A DNA stretch of 64,000 nt from the NCBI RefSeq assembly GCF_000368625.1, contig NZ_KB849575.1, forward strand, positions 115,435 through 179,434, written 5' to 3'. The position numbers and the translations under genes were made by a program. This document shows, piece by piece, positions 55,747 to 64,000 of this stretch. The notes beneath the pieces are model-generated. The model was not told the origin of the DNA. It worked only from the letters and a program-made list of their open reading frames with translations, and did no database searches. Source of the DNA: Acinetobacter schindleri CIP 107287. Its GTDB lineage: Bacteria > Pseudomonadota > Gammaproteobacteria > Pseudomonadales > Moraxellaceae. The number at the start of each line of letters is the position of its first letter. Positions within the stretch are counted from its first letter, which is position 1.

Positions 55747-55814
55747 TTCAGCTTTCATCTTTCTATGTTAAAAAATAATAAGCAACATGTGCCTATACAT
55801 ATGAGATCAGGAAA

Positions 55815-56513
55815 ATGAAAATAGCAAAACTTGCAGTTTTTTTCAGTACAACCATATTGATCTCGAATGCAGCCGTAGCGCAACAAGCTTTAAAGCCCCA
55901 ACAGCGCCAGTCACAACAAGATCAAAAAACTTTTCAAGCCTATGTCCCTAAAAACTATTCTTTCTTTGAAGTAGTAAAAGGTGACTTGAATAAAGATGGT
56001 GTGCCAGATGCTGTACTGATTGTCAAAGCTACAGATCCTAAAGCTTTAGTTAAAGATGAATATCGTGGAACCTTAGACCGGAACCGCCGAGGTATCATTG
56101 TTCTTTTGGGGCAAAAGGACAAGAACACTTATAAACAGTTTCTGCAAAACCTGAACTGTTTCAGCTCGGATCAGGAAGATGGTGGGGTGTATTATCCACC
56201 TGAACTGGTGCCTGAAATTAACAAAGGACTACTGCAGCTTACGTATCAGCATGGACGTTATGGCTATTGGAGCTATAAATTCCGTCTTCAGAATCAGGAT
56301 ATGCGACTGATTGGCTATGACCAGTTTTCTCATCATGGTCCTTTACTTGAGTCGAAAACCAGCTTTAATCTGCTGACTGGCAAAAAAATCTATAGTAAAA
56401 ACCTAATCACGGATCCGGAGCGCAAACCAAAATATAAAGAAACGCACTCAGTGCATAAAAAGTCACCTATTTATTTATCCAAAATTAAAGACTTTGATCA
56501 ACTCACATTTTAA
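55815..56513 (+). CDS. Secreted hypothetical protein with calcium-loop-like motif
   Basis: A 232-aa protein with a signal peptide MKIAKLAVFFSTTILISNAAVA cleaved before QQ. After a Gln-rich stretch, GDLNKDGVPDAVLIVK (about residues 56-71) resembles an EF-hand/FG-GAP calcium loop (D-x-N-x-D-G-x-x-D). The rest is predicted beta-rich. AGGA Shine-Dalgarno. Probably periplasmic; the function is unknown. Confidence 0.78.
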   Translation: MKIAKLAVFFSTTILISNAAVAQQALKPQQRQSQQDQKTFQAYVPKNYSFFEVVKGDLNKDGVPDAVLIVKATDPKALVKDEYRGTLDRNRRGIIVLLGQKDKNTYKQFLQNLNCFSSDQEDGGVYYPPELVPEINKGLLQLTYQHGRYGYWSYKFRLQNQDMRLIGYDQFSHHGPLLESKTSFNLLTGKKIYSKNLITDPERKPKYKETHSVHKKSPIYLSKIKDFDQLTF

Positions 56514-56642
56514 ATATCTAACTGCCTGAAATTGGCGCACATTTTGCAATTTATTTAATACGAGGATGCAAAGCTTCATTTAATCATAAAGCTTTGACTT
56601 AATTTAGTGCGCTTTTATGCACGATAAAGAGGGCAATTGAGT

Positions 56643-56900
56643 ATGGATATGACCAACCACGTTTCTGAATCCCCGAAACTACCGCTTTCTGCACATGCCT
56701 GTGCGGCCTGGTCGCTCATATTTGTGCCTTTTTGTGGGGTAATTGGGCTGATCTATTTTGCGCTGGCTTATCTGATCAATCTGAAAGTACTGACATCTGA
56801 ATTAAGCAAAATGAATAAAGTACTGGCAATTATCATGTCCGGGATGTGTGCCATGAGTGGCTGGTGGTTTACTGCACAATGGTTGCAGGGAACTTTTTAA
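56643..56900 (+). CDS. Small two-TM membrane protein
   Basis: An 85-aa protein with two membrane helices (about residues 20-45 and 60-80) separated by a short basic loop (LTSELSKMNK). The first helix reads CAAWSLIFVPFCGVIGLIYF. The layout resembles small DUF4190-type proteins. An AGAGGG Shine-Dalgarno stands before the ATG at 56643; a TTG two codons earlier is less likely. Function unknown. Confidence 0.72.
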   Translation: MDMTNHVSESPKLPLSAHACAAWSLIFVPFCGVIGLIYFALAYLINLKVLTSELSKMNKVLAIIMSGMCAMSGWWFTAQWLQGTF

Positions 56901-57096
56901 AGTGAAAAAAAGGAGAAAAGGGGTAAATAAAATTCCAATAAAGCTCATTTTTTTAAAATAAAACGTCATAAAAATGAACCAATGAGATTTATTTCTCTGA
57001 ATTGTCTTTTAAATCGGAATAATTTTTCAAAAATTAGAAAAATGATAAAAACATAGGAAATTAATTCCGTGTGCTCAAGGCTAATATATGTCTCAA

Positions 57097-57276
57097 GGGT
57101 GTGACGGGATCGGAAAGAGTAGCATGCTGTGAGCGGCGCAAAACGCGAGAGCAGTACTTACCCAAAAGGTCTTGATCCGGCTTAGGACGCTATGAACCAG
57201 AAGTTTGTAGGCTATAAGATCAATTCTTACAAAGATTGATAGTTGAAGTAAACCATCGCGAGTTTTCCCAACACCC
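57097..57276 (+). ncRNA. Candidate structured RNA of unknown family
   Basis: This GC-richer block sits in a 524-base gap. Its ends pair: GGGTGT (57097-57102) with ACACCC (57271-57276), then GGG (57106-57108) with CCC (57267-57269). Inside are a hairpin at 57127-57154, one at 57169-57188 (GTCTTGA / TTAGGAC, loop TCCGGC) and one at 57204-57233 (TTTGTAGG / CTTACAAA). ATCAAT (57219-57224) can pair with ATTGAT (57235-57240), competing with the third. A -10-like TAATAT lies at 57082-57087. There is no T tail. I match it to no known RNA family; strand is inferred. Confidence 0.5.
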
Positions 57277-57424
57277 TAAAAAATTCTCCAGTAAAACCCA
57301 TTAGAAAATATAAAAATAACTCTTCTATTCAAATCTCCTTAACAGTGTTATATCCGCCATTTCTTTTTATTCAGTCAATTTATGCTAGTCTGGAAATTGA
57401 ACCGTATCCTTTAGGGGAATCACG

Positions 57425-57664
57425 ATGGAGCTTGATTTCTGGCGGCAATTTTTACTGTATGCATTGTTCGTTAATTACAGCATATTAATATTCTGGTTCC
57501 TGATCATTGTCTTTGCCCATGATTGGGTCAAACAGTTGCATGGAAAATGGTTCCAGCTATCAGACTCAACCTTTGATGCCATTCATTATGCGGGTATGGC
57601 ACTCTATAAGATTGGTATTTTTCTATTTAATCTAGTGCCTTTATTGGCTTTATATCTGATGTAA
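57425..57664 (+). CDS. DUF6868 small membrane protein
   Basis: A 79-aa protein with two membrane helices and the conserved central segment IVFAHDWVKQLHGKWFQLS and FDAIHYAGMALYKIGIFLFNLVP, which matches DUF6868. Function unknown. Shine-Dalgarno AGGGG. It stands just downstream of the candidate RNA. Confidence 0.83.
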   Translation: MELDFWRQFLLYALFVNYSILIFWFLIIVFAHDWVKQLHGKWFQLSDSTFDAIHYAGMALYKIGIFLFNLVPLLALYLM

Positions 57665-57804
57665 ATATAGAGAGAAATAATAGATTTGAATCTTTTATTA
57701 ACGTGACTTTAACCTGTGGTCGAATAGTAATCTCAAAGACCCAGTTCAACTTATTAAAATTATCCAACTAAAAACAACAACATCGCTAAAAGGAGTTCAG
57801 GCAA

Positions 57805-58518
57805 ATGAATCAGTTTAAACCCGCCCTGATTTTAGGTGCACTCATCGGCTTAGGAATGATTATAGCGGGATGGATTCTGGGGAATAGTGCCGTCAAGATC
57901 AAACAGTATGAACGAATTGTTTCGGTCAAAGGCCTGTCTGAACGTGAAGTTAGGGCAAATGTCGCGGTCTGGCCGATTCGTTTTAGTTCAGCCAGTCAGG
58001 ATTTATCTCAGCTTTATGACGTGATGGAACTACAAACCCAGCAAATCCAGACTTTCCTGAAAGGTGAAGGCTTTAAAGCCGAAGAAATTACCACGGGAGC
58101 ACCCGTCACCACAGATAAATATGCACAGCAGTATGGCGGTGATGCCAATGTTGCCCTGCGTTATACCGCACATCAAACCATTACCGTATATACCCATAAT
58201 ATTGATGCAGTACGGGCAGCACAAACCCGTTTAGCAGAACTGGGTAAAAAGGGCATTGCCTTTGGTGGCGATGATTCTGGACAACGAACTGAGTATCTAT
58301 TTACTGGCCTGAATGACATTAAACCAGCGATGATTGAACAGGCCACACAAAATGCTCGGAGCGTGGCAGAAAAATTTGCAGCTGATTCGCAAAGCCGTCT
58401 GGGAAAAATCAAAACTGCTAATCAGGGGCTGTTCAGTATTGAAGATCGCGACAGTAATACACCCTATCTTAAAAAAGTTCGTGTCGTATCTACAGTCGAT
58501 TACTATCTGGCAGATTAA
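57805..58518 (+). CDS. SIMPL domain (DUF541) protein, membrane anchored
   Basis: A 237-aa protein with a signal-anchor helix at residues 8-27, then a SIMPL domain: YERIVSVKGLSEREVRANVAVWPIRF, a central LYDVMELQTQQIQTFLKGEGF helix, and VRVVSTVDYYLAD at the end. SIMPL proteins are periplasmic and form oligomers; some protect against oxidative stress, though the mechanism is unclear. AAGGAG Shine-Dalgarno. Confidence 0.87.
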   Translation: MNQFKPALILGALIGLGMIIAGWILGNSAVKIKQYERIVSVKGLSEREVRANVAVWPIRFSSASQDLSQLYDVMELQTQQIQTFLKGEGFKAEEITTGAPVTTDKYAQQYGGDANVALRYTAHQTITVYTHNIDAVRAAQTRLAELGKKGIAFGGDDSGQRTEYLFTGLNDIKPAMIEQATQNARSVAEKFAADSQSRLGKIKTANQGLFSIEDRDSNTPYLKKVRVVSTVDYYLAD

Positions 58519-58683
58519 ATTGACCGGAAGCAATTCAGCAGTACGATCTGAGCAGCTTGAACCCGGCTGGCCAAGTCACAAACTGAGTATAATCTCCTTA
58601 AATCAACTTCCTGTAAACGTTCAGATTGACACACTGGATTGACATTGTTATTTTGCGCATCTTTCTCCCCATGCAATTGCGCC

Positions 58684-59349
58684 ATGCCACTAAACGATAA
58701 CTTTGTTTACTGCCCACCTCAAGATCCACTCAAAATTCTCTATGAAGATGATGATCTGGTGGTGATTGAAAAGCCGGCAGGGTTGTTGTCGGTGCCGGGT
58801 CGTCTGCCAGAGCATCATGACAGCGCGTATTTACGTGTGCGCGAGCAATTTCCGGAAGCACGAATTACCCATCGCCTGGATATGGCTACTTCCGGAATTC
58901 TGATGTTTGCCAAGCATCGTGATGCAGAAGTAGCAGTCAGTAAAATGTTTCAGGCGCGTACGGTGAATAAGCATTACATCGCTTTGGTACAAGGCAAACT
59001 GGTAGGGGAGGGCGAAGTCAATGCCCCACTCATCACTGACTGGGAAAACCGGCCATGTCAGATGGTACATACGGAACTGGGCAAGCCCTCTAAAACCCTG
59101 TATCAAATGTTGGATTACGATGTGGCACAAGATATTAGCCGTGTCTTATTAACGCCGATTACCGGGCGTTCGCATCAACTGCGTGTGCATATGATGCATA
59201 TTGGTCATCCAATTACTGGCGATAAAATCTATCACCCTGAACCACTGCGCAGTCCGCTGCAACGTATGGCCCTGCATGCCAGTTATCTTGCATTTACCCA
59301 GCCCTTAAGTGATAAACCGGTAGAAATTCACGGTAGTGTGCCTTTTTAA
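58684..59349 (+). CDS. rluA: RluA-family pseudouridine synthase
   Basis: A 221-aa enzyme of the RluA group. The catalytic motif is ITHRLDMATSGILMFAKH, with Asp as nucleophile; KHYIALVQGKL and PITGRSHQLRVHMMHIGHPI complete the core. It has no N-terminal S4 domain, as in RluA (which modifies 23S U746 and tRNA U32) and TruC; the 221-aa size matches RluA. The start at 58684 is chosen; an upstream in-frame extension is not conserved. Confidence 0.9.
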   Translation: MPLNDNFVYCPPQDPLKILYEDDDLVVIEKPAGLLSVPGRLPEHHDSAYLRVREQFPEARITHRLDMATSGILMFAKHRDAEVAVSKMFQARTVNKHYIALVQGKLVGEGEVNAPLITDWENRPCQMVHTELGKPSKTLYQMLDYDVAQDISRVLLTPITGRSHQLRVHMMHIGHPITGDKIYHPEPLRSPLQRMALHASYLAFTQPLSDKPVEIHGSVPF

Positions 59350-59946
59350 TATTTTCTAGTTTCGACTCCATGTTTTATTAAATAATATTTGAATTTCTGG
59401 AATGAATGCAGAACACTTTACTCATCTATTGCGTTGTATAAAGTGTGAGAAAATATTTCATATTTTTTCTTTAATTCTCCAAATTTACTTATTTTTTGAT
59501 CTAAAAAGCATTAGTTTAAATATAGTTATGTGCTTTGTTGAACTATGTAAATTTATAAGTTTACCTATCTTAATACTGTCTCATGAAGAAAATTAAATTT
59601 TTAAAAAGATCAAAATTTGGTAAATTTAAATCTATGTTATCAAACAATATTATATTTTAATTTTGATAAAAATTAAGAAATATAATATTATTTCATTAAA
59701 TTCAATAACTTACTGTCTATCTTATAAGTTAATTCATACTTAAAGCTTTAATATTTTTATTCTGGCAAGATTTCAAGAGATAAAACAGTAAAATTCAACA
59801 AAAATATCAATATTATTAAATATTTATACCTAATTCTAGTGATAGGATTTTTGAGAAAATCAGTGCAAACTAAGAATCTTTCATAAGTTCTTTGATTTGA
59901 TTTAAAGCATTTTTCTTATTGTATTTTTTTAATTAGGGCACGGACG
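59350..59946. other. 597-base AT-rich gap
   Basis: Very AT-rich with long T and A runs. The one short open frame (59402-59596) lacks a Shine-Dalgarno and looks like chance. I see no terminator, RNA gene or repeat that I could defend. The promoter of the DUF4041 gene should lie at the right edge. Confidence 0.5.
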
Positions 59947-60882
59947 ATGTCAAGTATTATTTTATTCGTTCTGGTGGGGATACTATCTGGCGTACTTGCA
60001 GTCACACTAAACAAATTAAAATCCCTGCGTGGAAACCTCGATGTTTTACAAAACAATCTGGATCATGCACGTCATAAACTGACAGATTATGAACAACAGG
60101 TAGAAGATAGTGAGTACGAGTTGTCTCAGCTACGCGTGCAGATCAGTAGTTTACGCACGACTTTAGAAAAATATAAGAAATACCAAGAGATCTGCGAAAT
60201 TGAACAATATGTCATTAACCGTACCTTACAGGCTGAAAATTTTGTAGAAATGACCAAGGTTGATGCTTCAATCATGGTGGATGACATTAAAGGCTATATC
60301 GAACGGGTGAAAGCATTTATAGAGGATTATCAGACCAAGGCAATTCAAAAGGTGGATCAGCAGGCACGGGAAAAACTGCAACGTTATTATAAACAGGCAC
60401 AAGAAGAATATCGCTTGCAGGATGTGGTTACTGCCTTAGAGCATAAAATTCATGGTTATCAGTATGGATTCTCGCTAGCAGCTAAAGATGTTTTGACTGA
60501 ATTAATAGAGGGTTATCAGGAGCAAGATACTGCAAGACATTTACAGGATATTCGTGAGCAAATTGAGCAGGCGATTCGAGACAAAAAAGTTGCGCAATGC
60601 AACTATGTCGATGAAGATCGCCGTAATACCACCATGGATATGATCAGTCTGGCCTTTAACAGCCGTGCCGACCTGTATCTGTCTCGTTTAACTGCAGATA
60701 ATCTGGGACAGATGCTACAGGCGCTGCAAGATGATTTTTATTTAATTAATCATAAAGGGCAGGATTTAAGTCAGGCTCGCATTCAGCAATCGTATCTGGA
60801 TTTACGTTTGCAAGAGCTCAAGTTTGCAGCCTTACTTCTGGAATTAAAGAAAACACCAGGAAAAGTTCTTCACCTGGCTTAA
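59947..60882 (+). CDS. DUF4041 domain protein with TM anchor, no nuclease domain
   Basis: A 311-aa protein. Residues 3-22 form a membrane helix, 25-80 a coiled coil, and about 195-300 the DUF4041 domain (IREQIEQAIRDKKVAQCNY, then MDMISLAFNSRADLYLSRL and SYLDLRLQELKFAALLLELK). DUF4041 is usually followed by a GIY-YIG-like T5orf172/MUG113 nuclease domain and is common in phages and mobile elements. Here the frame stops directly after DUF4041. Function unknown. There are no frameshift signs, so this may be a natural short form. Confidence 0.78.
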   Translation: MSSIILFVLVGILSGVLAVTLNKLKSLRGNLDVLQNNLDHARHKLTDYEQQVEDSEYELSQLRVQISSLRTTLEKYKKYQEICEIEQYVINRTLQAENFVEMTKVDASIMVDDIKGYIERVKAFIEDYQTKAIQKVDQQAREKLQRYYKQAQEEYRLQDVVTALEHKIHGYQYGFSLAAKDVLTELIEGYQEQDTARHLQDIREQIEQAIRDKKVAQCNYVDEDRRNTTMDMISLAFNSRADLYLSRLTADNLGQMLQALQDDFYLINHKGQDLSQARIQQSYLDLRLQELKFAALLLELKKTPGKVLHLA

Positions 60883-61121
60883 GCCGCTTAGTCAAAAAAA
60901 TTAGGCGTAAAATGAGGATGAAAATATCTCCAAAATAAGCAGTCAAAAGTATCTCTACTAGTTAAAAGTTAAAGAGATACTTTAAAAATAAAACTTCGAT
61001 TTGATATATAAAATCAGTCATTTAAAAACTGTAAAAAATGTTATTTTTCCTATCGTATCCTGTATAAAAATCAGCTAATCTAATTTGTATAATAAAACGG
61101 CAGCATAATAAGGACAGCCCT

Positions 61122-61505
61122 ATGTCACGTGATTATCAGCAGTTCCCGGATGATGAAAATGGTAATGTACTCTGGCAGATGTTTCAGGATGGCGATGATC
61201 TGACTGAAGCACATGAAATTGAATTTTCGATTGCATTTAATGAAGAATCTCAGGCTGATCGCTGTGCTTTGCATCTATTAAAAGAAGAACAGAAAATCAG
61301 CCTGTTTCAGGATGAAGAAAGCGATACACTCGAGTGGGTGATCACGATTTTCGTTTATATGGAACCGAGCTACGAAGATATTGTTGATCTGGAGCAATGG
61401 TTTACCAAAATCGCGAGTGAATTTGGTGGCGTTTATGATGGTTGGGGCTGTATGGCTTATGTATATGACGACATCGACGATGATGATACGCCTTTGACCA
61501 GTTAA
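61122..61505 (+). CDS. rraB: RraB-family regulator of RNase E
   Basis: A 127-aa acidic protein. RraB binds RNase E and alters degradosome activity. The motifs FPDDENGNVLWQMFQDGDDLTEAHEIEFSI and EQWFTKIASEFGGVYDGWGC match the family. The acidic C-terminus (YDDIDDDD) is typical. AAGGA Shine-Dalgarno; followed by a clear terminator. Confidence 0.88.
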   Translation: MSRDYQQFPDDENGNVLWQMFQDGDDLTEAHEIEFSIAFNEESQADRCALHLLKEEQKISLFQDEESDTLEWVITIFVYMEPSYEDIVDLEQWFTKIASEFGGVYDGWGCMAYVYDDIDDDDTPLTS

Positions 61506-61543
61506 AGCTAAACAAAATTTTTATAACACAGAATGAAGAGTAT

Positions 61544-61570
61544 AAGCCCAGCCCGTCTGGGCTTTTTCTT
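61544..61570 (+). terminator. rraB terminator
   Basis: AAGCCCAG / CTGGGCTT stem with T tail. Confidence 0.9.
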
Positions 61571-61733
61571 CTGGTGAATCAACAGTTTATTAATGAATAA
61601 TTCAAACTGATATTATTTAAAACGAATAGAGGAATTGTAGAAATTAAATCCATATAAAATATAAGGTATAAAATGCTATAATGATTTTTTAATTTATTCA
61701 TTTCTTATTTTTATTTTTATTTTTGAGGTTCTT

Positions 61734-62072
61734 ATGAGTCTACCCCATTGTCCAAAATGCCAGTCTGAATACACCTACGAAGATGGGGATTTACTGATTT
61801 GTCCTGAATGTTCGCATGAATGGAAAGAGGGTGAAGATACAGAAGAGCAGCTAATCATTAAGGATGCCAATGGTAATGTTCTTGCTGATGGTGATAGTGT
61901 AACAGTGATCAAAGACCTGAAAATTAAAGGTTCCTCATCTGTGGTGAAAGTTGGAACTAAAGTAAAAAGTATTCGCCTGTTGCCAGATGCAGCAGATGGT
62001 CATGATATTGACTGTAAAATTGAGGGTATTGGCGCAATGAAGCTCAAGTCTGAATATGTGAAAAAAGCATAA
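61734..62072 (+). CDS. phnA: PhnA/YjdM family zinc-ribbon protein
   Basis: A 112-aa protein with an N-terminal zinc ribbon (CPKC at residues 7-10 and CPEC at 26-29) and a C-terminal PhnA domain ([25 protein letters not shown] and [15 protein letters not shown]). Despite the name, the phosphonoacetate hydrolase activity belongs to a different protein; this family (YjdM) has no proven enzyme activity. Monocistronic. Confidence 0.92.
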   Translation: MSLPHCPKCQSEYTYEDGDLLICPECSHEWKEGEDTEEQLIIKDANGNVLADGDSVTVIKDLKIKGSSSVVKVGTKVKSIRLLPDAADGHDIDCKIEGIGAMKLKSEYVKKA

Positions 62073-62212
62073 TCCAGTCCTGATCTGTTTTAATCTATTA
62101 AAGTTTGAACCAGAATGGCGGTTTAAAAAATAGGCCGTCATCACCTGCCTTGGCTTACATTTTATTTCAGACGGGGCATAATCAAGAAAAAATACTGAGT
62201 AAATAAAACCTC

Positions 62213-62575
62213 ATGCCTCATCTTCATATTGAATATTCAGATAATATCCAGAATCTGGAGGTCAAGCCGATGCTGCTTAAGATTCACCAGGCCTTATATA
62301 CTGCAAATTATATTCAGGATCCGAATGATTTAAAAAGCCGGGCAATTTGTCAGCAGAATTATGTGATTGGACTGGATTTGAATACCACTCAGGCCTATGT
62401 ACATGCAAAAGTATCCTTATTGTCGGGGCGTAGTCCTGAATTGAAACAGGCAATTTCCCAGTGTGTCTTAGCAGTGCTACGACAGCATGTACCAGCCCAG
62501 CAGGGTTTGACAATACAGCTCTGTGTAGAAATCATAGAAATGCCAAAGGACTGTTATAGTAAAGCCTTTATTTAA
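62213..62575 (+). CDS. 5-carboxymethyl-2-hydroxymuconate isomerase family tautomerase
   Basis: A 120-aa protein of the CHMI branch of the tautomerase superfamily. After Met removal Pro2 would be the catalytic base (MPHLHIEYSDNI). AYVHAKVSLLSGRSPELKQAIS matches the arginine-bearing core. HpaF acts in homoprotocatechuate degradation; no hpa genes are near, so the substrate is unknown. The Shine-Dalgarno is weak. Confidence 0.85.
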   Translation: MPHLHIEYSDNIQNLEVKPMLLKIHQALYTANYIQDPNDLKSRAICQQNYVIGLDLNTTQAYVHAKVSLLSGRSPELKQAISQCVLAVLRQHVPAQQGLTIQLCVEIIEMPKDCYSKAFI

Positions 62576-62901
62576 CTTTAGTTTAACAATACTTGTATGT
62601 TGTTGAAATTATAAGTATTATTTTTCGGGATTGTTATGTTGTGACACAACTAAAATCTAGCAAACAGTGAAAAATAACTTAAATAAGCTTAAATTAACTG
62701 GGTTCCTTCTTAAGTTTGATGGAAGTTGTTTAGCTAACAATAAAATGATCTTTAAAAAATGAACTTTATGGGGCTTTTAATATATTTGATGATCTTAACT
62801 AGTTAAGGTTTTTTTGCTGTAATTCTAAAAAAATCTATGTCCTTCTGTAGGGGCAGATTGCAGTGATTATTTGACCATTTAAAAAATATAAGAGAATAGA
62901 G
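62576..62901. other. 326-base gap
   Basis: AT-rich, no gene visible. AATACTT and AAGTATT flank about 17 bases near 62588-62619 and are followed by T-rich sequence (a weak terminator candidate). A 13-base palindrome GTTGTGACACAAC lies at 62638-62650 and could be an operator; no factor is assigned. Confidence 0.45.
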
Positions 62902-63351
62902 ATGAAAATATTCGGGGACGCATCTTTAGGTAGAGAAATAGTTGATTTATTACATGAATGGGATAGTGCAATAACAGGCTTGGATATTCAGAATGTGCTT
63001 AAGTTGTGTGTATCAGATGTCAGGTTTTTTGATTTAAGTACAGAAGTTCATGGTCTGGAAGCTTATGAACAGAAATGGAATCTTTACAAGCCTTATATGC
63101 TGCATGGAGTGACCATACAGCGACATGATGTGACAATCCACGTAGAGCCTCATTTAGCTTTCATTCATGGTTATGTAAAACTTACACCAGCAAATGCTGA
63201 AAAAGTAAAATGGCTTCCCTCAGTGAAATGGTGTCGTACTAGCTTATGTTTGAAAAAGGAACAAGGGCAATGGAAAATGATGCATCAGCATATTTCGGTA
63301 CCGGTAGAGATTGAAACACATAGCATGAAAGTATTAGAGCTAACCATTTAA
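62902..63351 (+). CDS. NTF2-like/SnoaL-fold protein
   Basis: A 149-aa single-domain protein. The layout REIVDLLHEWDSAITGLDIQNVLKLC, then GLEAYEQKWN, and a closing WKMMHQHISVP is typical of SnoaL_3/DUF4440-like NTF2 folds. Many such proteins bind small ligands or act in stress; no activity can be predicted. AGAG Shine-Dalgarno, no signal peptide. A terminator shared with thiD follows. Confidence 0.8.
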   Translation: MKIFGDASLGREIVDLLHEWDSAITGLDIQNVLKLCVSDVRFFDLSTEVHGLEAYEQKWNLYKPYMLHGVTIQRHDVTIHVEPHLAFIHGYVKLTPANAEKVKWLPSVKWCRTSLCLKKEQGQWKMMHQHISVPVEIETHSMKVLELTI

Positions 63352-63436
63352 ATCTATAATGACATTATTTATATGAATTCATTCGCTATTTGAGTCCTCT
63401 ACTATAGGACAATATTTTAAGTTGAATTCCAATAAA

Positions 63437-63470
63437 AAAAAGAGCCTGAATGATTTAGGCTCTTTTTATT
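63437..63470. terminator. Terminator of thiD (shared)
   Basis: AAAAAGAGCCT / AGGCTCTTTTT stem with a short loop; the best T tract is on the minus strand, directly past the thiD stop. Confidence 0.9.
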
Positions 63471-63483
63471 TGCAGAATGAGTA

Positions 63484-64000
<517 letters not shown>

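Noticed and set aside
57097-57276. 6S RNA, RNase P RNA, tmRNA, SRP RNA or retron msr-msd
   Set aside because: None of the conserved cores of these RNAs is present, the shape is a multi-hairpin junction rather than the 6S rod, and no reverse transcriptase gene is nearby.
59402-59596. 64-codon frame in the AT-rich gap after rluA
   Set aside because: No Shine-Dalgarno, low complexity, in very AT-rich DNA where the hydrophobic residues are expected by chance.

Overview
The window looks like chromosome of an Acinetobacter species (Moraxellaceae, Gammaproteobacteria). This rests on the AT-rich intergenic DNA, the order rpoN-hpf-ibaG-murA-hisG-hisD-hisC, an OmpA of the Acinetobacter Omp38 type, a short-form HisG, a pteridine-style housekeeping set with close relatives in that genus, and an IS5-family element with IS903-type ends. 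The species cannot be fixed from sequence alone.

Layout. 1-1390: 3' half of a 23S rRNA gene, the 5S gene and the rrn terminator. 1599-8614: rpoN, hpf, ibaG, murA and the histidine genes hisG, hisD and hisC. 8695-10026: pabB on the minus strand. 10252-11294: a complete IS5/IS903-type insertion sequence without a target duplication, abutting an unknown gene that has lost its 5' end (to 12332). 12416-20012: a phospholipase-D-type lipoprotein, a metallophosphoesterase, an MHS transporter, a PAQR/hemolysin III protein, a methyltransferase, a GNAT protein and a small His-tailed membrane protein. 20167-26081: a beta-oxidation locus (FadB/J-like and thiolase genes, an AraC-type regulator and a divergent alpha-methylacyl-CoA racemase) with a palindrome between the divergent genes. 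26338-28459: siroheme sulfite reductase and a DUF934 partner. 28503-31035: VOC protein, acetyl-CoA acetyltransferase, FimT-like pseudopilin. 31408-33099: ompA and a C39-peptidase-like protein without its cysteine. 33145-37078: amino acid permease, rsmC and an NCS2 permease. 37241-46924: typA, mscL, parvulin, mutM, an OprB porin, an old yellow enzyme, an AEC carrier, a Sel1 protein and ygfZ. 47041-52570: a multicopper oxidase, a 775-base empty stretch and acnD.

52571-54360 is the clearest accessory stretch. An AT-rich gene with a PD-(D/E)XK-like motif sits between the intact 3' end of acnD and a second, decayed copy of that same 3' end. A palindromic repeat and an AT-rich single-TM protein of unknown function follow. 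This is the footprint expected if a small module integrated into the acnD 3' end.

54422-64000 carries mostly small proteins: a zinc ribbon, DUF4126, DUF6868, SIMPL, an RluA-type synthase, a DUF4041 protein without nuclease domain, RraB, PhnA, a CHMI-type tautomerase, an NTF2-fold protein and the 3' part of thiD. Between 56900 and 57425 lies a roughly 180-base block that folds into a closed multi-hairpin shape with a promoter-like -10 just upstream. I read it as a candidate structured RNA that I cannot assign to a family.

I found no CRISPR array, prophage, tRNA or replication origin.
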